A stretch of 37,957 nt of DNA, taken from assembly GCA_903832025.1 (NCBI GenBank), contig CAIKZY010000170.1:1-37957 (forward strand), written 5' to 3'. Below, piece after piece: positions 31,721 to 37,957 of the stretch. Below the pieces are notes generated by a model. The model was not told where the DNA came from, made no database searches, and saw only the letters and a list, made by a program, of their open reading frames with translations. The DNA is from an uncultured Actinomycetes bacterium (lineage in GTDB: Bacteria > Actinomycetota > Actinomycetes > S36-B12). The position numbers were made by a program, and so were the translations under genes. Position 1 is the first letter of the stretch; every line of letters starts with the position of its first letter.

Positions 31721-33945
31721 GGCTGGTCCAACTCCAATTGCTGCGGTGAACTTCCGTCGACGAACTGCCGTTCGATCGCCACCAAGGCCACGACCTTGGT
31801 GTGGTACCTGGCCTCGATTGCCTCGTCGGAATACGGATTGCGCTGCGGTTGAGGCGTCGCGCCTTTGGCATGGCGGCCGGCGTTCAGCCCCAGTTGCCGG
31901 TACGCCGCGCGGTCCAGACTTGGGGCTACTGAGTACAGCTCAAGGTTTGCCAGCGGAGACAGGTCGCGTCGGTGAATGAGTGCGGTTCCTTTGGCTTGCA
32001 ACCCGATGCCGATCCCCGATCCGGACATGCGTGCGGCCTGAAGGCCGATTAGGCCCAGATCAATGGTGTCGGTAAACCGGACAATGCGGCCGACACAGCC
32101 TTCTTCTTCCAAGCCGGCCAGTAATTCGTCCAGCCCCTGATCCACCCCGAGCCCGCACAGGGTTTGCCAGATCGCCTGGCCGGTCGCCGGGGAAACGCCG
32201 ATGACCACGTCCCGTGGGTCGTCACTACGCTGCGCGGGCCCGATCACCGACAGGCGACTATTGGCGTGCTGCAGCTGCCGTGCGGAAATATCCAGGACCG
32301 ATTGCTGCTGCCGAATTGCGTCGATTTGGACTTGCCGCTGCAAGCTGGGTGAGTAGCCGGTTCCAGGCCCGGCGTAATCGTTGGGGTCGGTGATCGCTGA
32401 CAGGACGTGCATGGACTCATCGAAGATGGCGGATGTTTGCAGATAGTCCCCGCTGACACGGGCGATGAGCATGTCCAGCATGCGCTGGGCCTCAATGTCA
32501 TAGCCGGCTTCGTCCAGGGCTGCGATGACGTCCAGCATGGTGACCTTGGTGTCGCGAATCAATCGTGATGCGGTCAGCGGTGTCATCAGATCAGCGTCGG
32601 GTACGTCCTTGCTGCCGGCAGCATCGATCGCCTGGGCCAGCCACTGATCGGTGAAGTCGGCCAGGCCCAAGATCGCATAGACATCGCGCACGGCATGGGC
32701 AGCGCGCTCACGAAGCCGTGCCACTTCGTGTTCGTCGGGAGTGCGCAGCCCGCCGTCCACGCCCCAATCACGCTGCATGGCCAGGTAATCGTCCAGATCC
32801 TCTGCGTTCCACTGGCTGGGGCCGAACATGTTGTCGTAGCGCTGGATGGAGCCAAATCCGGAGCAGATGAAGTCCGTTCCGGCGATGAAGATCGGGTGCG
32901 TGCGCGATGTCCGGCGAACATCGGATTCGCTCATCAGCGCATCATTGCCGGTGCACGATTCCAGTGCGCGCAGCATCACCATCAGGTTCTCGGCCATCAT
33001 CGCCTTGGCGCCACCGGGCACTGATCCGGCGACCGATGCGGAGTCGATCCCCCCGTTTTGCACCCCCTGACTGCCGATCGCTCGTGCGAGGGCGACACAT
33101 CGGGCTTCCAGGTAGAACATCGAGCAGCCTTCGGCAGCTCCCATGAGTGCCTCAGCGCCACCGCCACTGGTCACGCGCATCTTGATACCCCGCGAGGCGT
33201 ATCCGCTGGTCAAGAACGCCTTGGACCACGGGGTGTCATCCCCGTCGATGAAGATCTGCTCAGTTCCGTATAGGGAGACCGTCTCGGCGTAGGAGACCAG
33301 GCCGCGCATGCCCATCTCCAATTCCATGGCCTCTTCCACCGAGCACTGCACCAGCACGCCGGGGGAGCCGACGGCAGCCCCGATGGACACCGCGATGGCA
33401 TTGGACGGTGCATCACCGAGCACCGGCACCGTGGTCTCGATTTCGCGGAATCCGAATGCGGCAGCCAGTGCGGCGTCGGCGGCAAGCAACAAGGGGTCAT
33501 CGGATCGATTGGTGACATGCGCCTGATTGCTCGGTGTCTTTCGGGCACGACACTTGGTGACGGCCATGACCAGTTCGGCCGGGCGAAGCACCGACAGGGC
33601 CTTGGCGAGCTTGGCGGGCGTCATGCCGCCAGCCAGTCGCACGCATTCAGCCCGTGACACACCCGGATCAATCAGCATGTGCGCGTAGGTGGCGTCATCG
33701 ATGGCCATCGCCTCATCTGCCACTGTCAGGTCCAGGCCGTGTCGGGCGATGAATTCATCCACGATGTCAAACTGCGCCTGGTGCTTGCCATCCATGAACA
33801 CAACCCGGCCATCGTCGATGTCCAGGCCGGGCGCCGGATCGTTGGGCGAGTTGAACGCGATCAGGCCCAGGTCTGGATTGACTGCGGCAAAGCCATCCAG
33901 ATTGACCGGCTGCTCGTTCATGAACCGGTAGCGGCCAATGGTCAT
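31717..33945 (-). CDS. pduCD: B12-dependent diol dehydratase, fused large and medium subunits (PduC-PduD)
   Basis: A 742-aa fusion. Residues up to about 555 match PduC: EEAMELEMGMRGL, YLEARCVALARAIGSQGVQN, GTDFICSGFGSIQRYDNMF and DYAGPGTGY. From about 570 the PduD part follows: DDPRDVVIGVSPATGQAIW and GIGIGLQAKGTALIHRRDL, the cobalamin-contacting medium subunit. The enzyme turns 1,2-diols or glycerol into aldehydes by a radical route. One local change is TSGGGAE where Pdu enzymes have TSGTGSE. ATG 33945 is chosen: it overlaps the stop of the GlcG-like gene (TGATG), whereas the frame upstream reads Cys-rich noise. No PduD N-terminal encapsulation peptide can exist in a fusion. Confidence 0.92.
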   Translation of the reverse strand: MTIGRYRFMNEQPVNLDGFAAVNPDLGLIAFNSPNDPAPGLDIDDGRVVFMDGKHQAQFDIVDEFIARHGLDLTVADEAMAIDDATYAHMLIDPGVSRAECVRLAGGMTPAKLAKALSVLRPAELVMAVTKCRARKTPSNQAHVTNRSDDPLLLAADAALAAAFGFREIETTVPVLGDAPSNAIAVSIGAAVGSPGVLVQCSVEEAMELEMGMRGLVSYAETVSLYGTEQIFIDGDDTPWSKAFLTSGYASRGIKMRVTSGGGAEALMGAAEGCSMFYLEARCVALARAIGSQGVQNGGIDSASVAGSVPGGAKAMMAENLMVMLRALESCTGNDALMSESDVRRTSRTHPIFIAGTDFICSGFGSIQRYDNMFGPSQWNAEDLDDYLAMQRDWGVDGGLRTPDEHEVARLRERAAHAVRDVYAILGLADFTDQWLAQAIDAAGSKDVPDADLMTPLTASRLIRDTKVTMLDVIAALDEAGYDIEAQRMLDMLIARVSGDYLQTSAIFDESMHVLSAITDPNDYAGPGTGYSPSLQRQVQIDAIRQQQSVLDISARQLQHANSRLSVIGPAQRSDDPRDVVIGVSPATGQAIWQTLCGLGVDQGLDELLAGLEEEGCVGRIVRFTDTIDLGLIGLQAARMSGSGIGIGLQAKGTALIHRRDLSPLANLELYSVAPSLDRAAYRQLGLNAGRHAKGATPQPQRNPYSDEAIEARYHTKVVALVAIERQFVDGSSPQQLELDQP

Positions 33946-34379
33946 CAGGACTGCCGCGCGATCTCGAAGACTGCTGCTGCAGCAGCAGCAATGGCAGCAT
34001 CTTGTTCGGCCGATCCGCCGGAGACTCCAACGCCAGCAACAACCCTGTCCTGGTCCCACAGCGGCAGTCCGCCGGCGAATGCGATGTATCGGCCGTGATC
34101 GGCGGTGTTCATGCCTGCCAAATCTGCACCTGGAGCGACCAATGCGGTCAGCTCGGCCGTGGCGATGCGGTGGGCCACGGCGGTGAAGGCCTTATCCACT
34201 GCCAGGACAGGCCCGGCAATCTCGGCTCCGTCCATGCGGGCAAAGGCAATCAAATGGCCGCCGGCATCGACCACCGCAATTGAGACATGGGCATGCACGG
34301 GTTCGGCTGCTGCTCGCGCAGCGGCGATCATGGCGTGCGCCAGGTCCAGGTCAATCTCAAATCGCTCTACGCGCGCCAT
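33945..34379 (-). CDS. GlcG/HbpS/PduO C-terminal family protein
   Basis: A 144-aa single-domain protein. The segment VSIAVVDAGGHLIAFARMDGAE and the later GGLPLWDQDRVVAGVGVSGGS are typical of this family, which binds heme or cobalamin-type ligands and forms the C-terminal domain of PduO. The adenosyltransferase part of PduO is not attached and not nearby. It overlaps the formamidase-like gene by 13 bases and the dehydratase by one. A role in cofactor supply or protection of the dehydratase is a fair inference. Confidence 0.88.
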   Translation of the reverse strand: MARVERFEIDLDLAHAMIAAARAAAEPVHAHVSIAVVDAGGHLIAFARMDGAEIAGPVLAVDKAFTAVAHRIATAELTALVAPGADLAGMNTADHGRYIAFAGGLPLWDQDRVVAGVGVSGGSAEQDAAIAAAAAAVFEIARQS

Positions 34380-35377
34380 GCGGCCGCCTTTCGTCGCATG
34401 TGATCATGCATGCCTGCGGCCGCGACCGCGCCGCGCAGGTGCGCCTTGGCGATCTTGCACACCACGGTGTAATTCGTGTCGACGACATTGGCAATCGGGG
34501 TCAAGGCGGTTTGGGACACGAATTGGTAGGAGTCCAAAGTCGACTGTCCGGTCAGTTCGGCGATCCACAGCACCATCTGCTGGTGCGCGATGCGAAAGGC
34601 GTCCTCCAAGGGACGAGCCGAGCCGGTGGTCATGATGAAGTCATCGGATTCCAGCCTCGGCCAGGAAATCGGGGCTCCGGCAACCACGTCCAGCATGAAG
34701 ACAGTGTCCATCTCGCATTCCACGGCCACGCCGCAGGTTTCACCTTCGCCCTGGCGGGCATGCCCGTCGCCGAGGCTGAACAACGCTCCGGGGACGTGCA
34801 CCGGCAGGTAACAGGTCACGCCGGCGCGCATTTCCGGGGTATCCATGTTGCCGCCCCAGTCACCGGGAGTCAGCGATGAGCGCACTTCGCCCAGCGGCGG
34901 TGCCACGCCAACCGTGCCATGCATCGGGTCCAGTGGCAGGGCGGCGGTGAAGTCGGTGTCAGCTGCGGCATAGCGAACCAGCCGTTCGACCAGATCCAGC
35001 TCGTAGATCCAGGTTCGCTCGGTCAGCGCCGAATGCAGCATCGCGGTGGTCGGGGTGGCGGTCAGCGAGCCGAAGAACGGAACTGTGCTGGAAACGCCCC
35101 AGCCCTGGCGCGGTTCGATCGAGACAAAGTGCACTGCCAAGGTGTCGCCCGGGTTGGCTCCTTCCACATAGAAGGGACCGGATTGGGGATTGAGCATGCG
35201 CGGATCGCAGACCTGCGAGGCCATGTCAGTGGTGGCTCGCACACGCCCGCCAAAGCAGTCCATCGTCCAGGTGGAGATGATCTGACCGGGGCGAACCTGG
35301 ACAGCTGGCTCCACGCCACCGAAGGTGTAGGTGTACGTCGCCGGATCCGCATCCGGGTCTGGGCCCCAATTCAGCAC
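34367..35377 (-). CDS. Acetamidase/formamidase family protein
   Basis: A 336-aa amidohydrolase of the FmdA/AmdA family, which splits small amides to ammonia and acid. Evidence: TFGGVEPAVQVRPGQIISTW near the N-terminus, then NPQSGPFYVEGANPGDTL, and the diagnostic SLGDGHARQGEGETCG block. The visible start is GTG 35377, but seven more in-frame codons precede it before a TGA, and its beginning coincides with the junction described under findings, so the true N-terminus may be lost. It is the first gene of the minus-strand operon, with no room for a promoter to its right. Confidence 0.87.
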   Translation of the reverse strand: MLNWGPDPDADPATYTYTFGGVEPAVQVRPGQIISTWTMDCFGGRVRATTDMASQVCDPRMLNPQSGPFYVEGANPGDTLAVHFVSIEPRQGWGVSSTVPFFGSLTATPTTAMLHSALTERTWIYELDLVERLVRYAAADTDFTAALPLDPMHGTVGVAPPLGEVRSSLTPGDWGGNMDTPEMRAGVTCYLPVHVPGALFSLGDGHARQGEGETCGVAVECEMDTVFMLDVVAGAPISWPRLESDDFIMTTGSARPLEDAFRIAHQQMVLWIAELTGQSTLDSYQFVSQTALTPIANVVDTNYTVVCKIAKAHLRGAVAAAGMHDHMRRKAAAWRA

Positions 35378-35757
35378 TTGGCTGCATCGCGGCGATCAAG
35401 GCCCTGGAAATCTGCTCGCGCACCGAAACGCGATCGATGGTGCACTACATCGCCGACCGCATCGGGCGCGGATTGCGCGACATCATGGCCACGTATCCGG
35501 ACTGGTTCACCGGCATTCGCCAGAACGGGGTGATCTTCGGCCTGGAATTCAACGACCCGCAAGGCGCAAAGCTGGTCATGAAGCACCTGTATGAGAACGG
35601 GGTCTGGGCCATCTTCTCCACGCTGGATCCACAGGTCCTGCAGTTCAAGCCCGGCATCCTGCTCAAGCCCGAAGTCGCCGATGAGCTGCTGGATCGCACC
35701 GAGGTCGCCATTGGCCGTGCCGCACGTGAGGCTGCTGCGAATCGGGGTCGGCGATGA
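35368..35757 (+). pseudogene. Class III aminotransferase, C-terminal remnant
   Basis: Only the last ~130 residues of a PLP-dependent class III aminotransferase (normally 430-450 aa) are present. Homology begins at about NSALGCIAAIKALEIC and runs through IRQNGVIFGLEF and the final ILLKPEVADELLDRTEVAI. The part with the PLP lysine is absent. No start codon occurs in frame before ATG 35437, and no ribosome binding site. Upstream, the frame runs antisense into the formamidase gene. Its stop overlaps the dehydrogenase start (ATGA), so it was once first or internal in that operon. Enzymes like this convert aminoalcohols or amines to aldehydes in RMM-type compartments. Confidence 0.85.
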
Positions 35758-37346
35758 CGATCACGAGTATCGATATTCCGATCGAGCCGTCCGGAGTTGC
35801 CCGTGGTCGGGCCATGGTCGAACGCGCGCAGTGGGCCGCAAAGGCCTTCGCCACCTACGACATCGACACCGTGCGCCGCATCGCCAAGGCCGCGGCCATG
35901 GCTGGCGAAGCGGTCGCGGGCCAACTGGGCAAGGATGCGGTGGCCGAAACCGGCTTCGGGGTTGCCGAGCACAAGCTGCTGAAGAATGTCGCCTGCTCCA
36001 TTGGCATCTGGAATACCTACGCCGACCAGGATTTCGTATCGCCGCACGTGGACGAGCAGGCCAAGCTGGTGTCACTGCCTCGACCGGCAGGAGTGATCTT
36101 CGCGCTCACCCCATCCACCAATCCGGTGGCAACGGTCTTCTTCAACATCATGCTGGCACTGCTCACCCGCAACACCATCATCATCTCCCCGCACCCATTC
36201 GCGGCCACCTGCAGTGTCGAGGCCGCGCGCATCATGGCCGAAGCAGCGGTGGCAGCCGGTGCCCCTGATGGCTGTGTGCAGTTCGTGGAGACGCCATCGC
36301 TCCCGCTGATCAGTGCCCTGATGCAGGATCCTCGCGTGGACGTGATCGTCGCCACTGGCGGCACGCCAATGGTGCGATCGGCCTACCGCAGCGGCAATCC
36401 CGCACTGGGGGTGGGGCCGGGCAACGTGCCGGTCCTGGTCGATGCCAGCGCACGACTGACCGATACTGCTGCGCGCCTGGTCGCCAGTAAGAGCTTCGAC
36501 AACTCCATCCTGTGCACCAATGAGTCGGTGCTCATCGCCGAGGCGGAGATTGTCGAACCACTGACCGCGGCGATGAAGCGTGAAGGCGCGGTGTTCTTGG
36601 ACGCCGAGCAGACCGCGGCCGTCAAGGCCACGATCTTCGACGGGGATCACTTCAACACGGCCTGGGTCGGCAAGTCCGCCGTGGCCATCGCCGCAGCAGC
36701 GGGCATCACCGTGCCGGCAGCCACCAAGATCCTGGTCGCCCCGTTCGATCTGGTCGTTCCGGAAGAAATGCTGGCCCACGAAAAGCTCTGCCCGGTCCTG
36801 GGCATGGTCAGCGTGCCCACCGCAGCACGCGGCATCGAAGTGGCCCGGGCCGTCCTGCGTATCGCCGGGGCGGGGCATAGCGCGGCGATCCACTCCACCG
36901 ATGCCCGCACGATCATGGCGTTCAGCACGCAGGTCCCGGTCTTGCGTGTCAGCGTCAATGTGGGCAACTCCCTGGGAAGCTCGGGGATCGAAACCAACCT
37001 GGCCCCATCGATGACCATCGGCACCGGCTTTGCTGGAGGCTCCTCGCTGGGGGCCAACTTGCGGCCCGATCACCTCGTGAACCACACGGTGATTGCCTAC
37101 AACGCCGACGCATCAGTGCCCATGGCTGACTTCGCCGGGATTCAGGCGTGGGAGCCGCCAATCGGCCATACCCCTGCGTACCCGTATGCGTCCAACCTTC
37201 CCCAGGCTGCGCAGTTGCGGGCCCAGGAGACCGGTATCGCGCCGCCGGCTTCGAATTCGGTCCGCTACGACGATGGCACCGATGAGATCCGTGATGAGAT
37301 CCGTCGCATGGTCATTGAAGAACTTCGACAGATTCTCAAGGGATGA
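35754..37346 (+). CDS. CoA-acylating aldehyde dehydrogenase with putative encapsulation helix
   Basis: A 530-aa enzyme that oxidises an aldehyde to acyl-CoA inside a microcompartment. The catalytic Cys254 lies in SFDNSILCTNES; ALTPSTNPVATVFFN and GVGPGNVPVLVD are typical of the PduP/EutE branch. After a Pro/Ser-rich linker the last ~22 residues (GTDEIRDEIRRMVIEELRQ and on) form a strong amphipathic helix, the usual form of a C-terminal encapsulation peptide. The ATG overlaps the aminotransferase stop, and the shell protein gene overlaps its own stop. It is the common sink for aldehydes from either the dehydratase or the aminotransferase. Confidence 0.93.
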   Translation: MTITSIDIPIEPSGVARGRAMVERAQWAAKAFATYDIDTVRRIAKAAAMAGEAVAGQLGKDAVAETGFGVAEHKLLKNVACSIGIWNTYADQDFVSPHVDEQAKLVSLPRPAGVIFALTPSTNPVATVFFNIMLALLTRNTIIISPHPFAATCSVEAARIMAEAAVAAGAPDGCVQFVETPSLPLISALMQDPRVDVIVATGGTPMVRSAYRSGNPALGVGPGNVPVLVDASARLTDTAARLVASKSFDNSILCTNESVLIAEAEIVEPLTAAMKREGAVFLDAEQTAAVKATIFDGDHFNTAWVGKSAVAIAAAAGITVPAATKILVAPFDLVVPEEMLAHEKLCPVLGMVSVPTAARGIEVARAVLRIAGAGHSAAIHSTDARTIMAFSTQVPVLRVSVNVGNSLGSSGIETNLAPSMTIGTGFAGGSSLGANLRPDHLVNHTVIAYNADASVPMADFAGIQAWEPPIGHTPAYPYASNLPQAAQLRAQETGIAPPASNSVRYDDGTDEIRDEIRRMVIEELRQILKG

Positions 37347-37951
37347 CCATGGCTGAACTTCGCTCGTTCATCTTCTTGGACCGTCTGCAGCCGCAGACGT
37401 TGAGCTACTTGGGTACGTGGATCAAGGGCGCGCTGCCGCGGATGGGCGATGCCTCGCAGATCATCGAAGTGGCTCCGGGACTGGACATCGAGCCGCTGAC
37501 CGATGTTGCCCTCAAGCACGCCCACGTGTCTGCCGGCATCTTGATCGTGGAACGGCAATACGGATACCTGGAGATCCACGGCTCACCCAGCGCCGTCCGC
37601 AGCGCGGCAGATGCGGTGCTGCAGTCGCTGGACGCATCCGCGGACAGTGCCACACGGCCGCAAATCCTGGCATCGCGCATCGTGCCTCGGTTGGATCGTC
37701 AGCACGCGTTCTTGATCAACCGCAACAAGGCCGGTTCGATGGCATTGCCCGGTGAGTCAATGTTCGTCCTGGAAATGCAGCCGGCTAGTTATGCCATCCT
37801 GGCAACCAACGAAGCCGAGAAGGCCGCGAACATCAAGGTGGTCGACTATCGGATGATCGGTGCGACCGGACGTGTGTATCTCACCGGTGCCGAATCCGAG
37901 GTGCGCGCTGCCGCCGAGGCAGCCGAAGCTGCCCTGAGGAGCGTGCGCTAG
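37343..37951 (+). CDS. Two-domain trimeric microcompartment shell protein (BMC-T)
   Basis: A 202-aa protein with two tandem BMC domains. The first covers about residues 3-97 (ALPRMGDASQIIEVAPGLD, then SAGILIVERQYGYLEIHG) and the second about 105-200 (ALPGESMFVLEMQPASYAIL, then AANIKVVDYRMIGATGRVYL). Such proteins form pseudohexameric trimers in the shell of bacterial microcompartments; some have gated pores, which cannot be decided here. ATG 37343 overlaps the dehydrogenase stop; the next in-frame ATG at 37349 is an alternative. It is the direct evidence that this locus encodes a compartment. Confidence 0.9.
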   Translation: MTMAELRSFIFLDRLQPQTLSYLGTWIKGALPRMGDASQIIEVAPGLDIEPLTDVALKHAHVSAGILIVERQYGYLEIHGSPSAVRSAADAVLQSLDASADSATRPQILASRIVPRLDRQHAFLINRNKAGSMALPGESMFVLEMQPASYAILATNEAEKAANIKVVDYRMIGATGRVYLTGAESEVRAAAEAAEAALRSVR

Positions 37952-37953
37952 CC

Positions 37954-37957
37954 ATGA
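37954..37957 (+). CDS. Start of a following gene, cut by the right edge
   Basis: An ATG at 37954-37956 follows the BMC-T stop by two bases. The tight spacing fits continuation of the operon, most likely with another shell gene, but only one codon is visible. Confidence 0.4.

Overview
The window looks like a chromosomal or large-element segment of a moderately high-GC actinobacterium. The evidence is a DUF4192 protein, a DUF6295 protein, an SCO6880-type conjugation protein, frequent GTG starts and many ATGA-type gene overlaps. I cannot name the species from sequence alone. No rRNA, tRNA, CRISPR array, integrase or transposase was recognised.

Layout. (1) 1-4301: a TraG/VirD4-like coupling protein, cut by the left edge and on the minus strand, is divergent from a MobF (TraI/TrwC-like) relaxase-helicase. 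The 303-bp gap between them is the natural place for an oriT. (2) 4393-11869: nine genes with no link to conjugation: two short-chain dehydrogenases, a PAP2 phosphatase, UppP, a phosphotransferase, a small secreted protein, a FUSC-type membrane protein, a UspA protein and an SPFH (stomatin-like) protein. (3) 11879-19461, minus strand: a compact type IV secretion operon. Reading from its 5' end it encodes a secreted surface protein, DUF4192, SSB, a 53-aa coupled small ORF, an NlpC/P60 hydrolase, a pilin-like peptide, a VirB6/TrbL-like protein, an SCO6880-like protein and a VirB4 ATPase. A divergent TetR regulator faces its head. The conjugation machinery therefore sits on both sides of a 7.5-kb block of ordinary genes. 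(4) 20292-24947: a secreted Pro-rich protein, a MarR-ABC exporter operon with a clear palindromic operator, a dienelactone hydrolase-DUF6295 pair and a GNAT acetyltransferase. (5) 24944-29570: a secreted Ig-repeat protein, a SunS-like family 2 glycosyltransferase with a TPR tail, and a seven-blade YVTN propeller whose secreted N-terminal part lies in the same frame across a single TAG. The non-coding stretches here carry three sets of short tandem repeats.

(6) 29655-37957 is the most interesting part, a piece of a bacterial microcompartment (BMC) locus. A minus-strand operon encodes a formamidase-like protein, a GlcG/PduO-C protein, a fused large+medium diol dehydratase, the small dehydratase subunit and the large reactivase. 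Head-to-head with it, a plus-strand operon encodes the C-terminal quarter of a class III aminotransferase, a CoA-acylating aldehyde dehydrogenase with a putative C-terminal encapsulation helix, and a two-domain BMC-T shell protein; a further gene starts at the right edge. The plus-strand set resembles the RMM-type (aminoalcohol/aminoacetone) microcompartment core, whereas the minus-strand set is PDU-type. Together they suggest one compartment with two aldehyde-producing routes feeding one acyl-CoA-forming dehydrogenase. The two halves meet at about 35368-35385 with no intergenic DNA and with the aminotransferase beheaded. That join is either a real rearrangement or an assembly chimera, and it must be settled before the combined pathway is believed.
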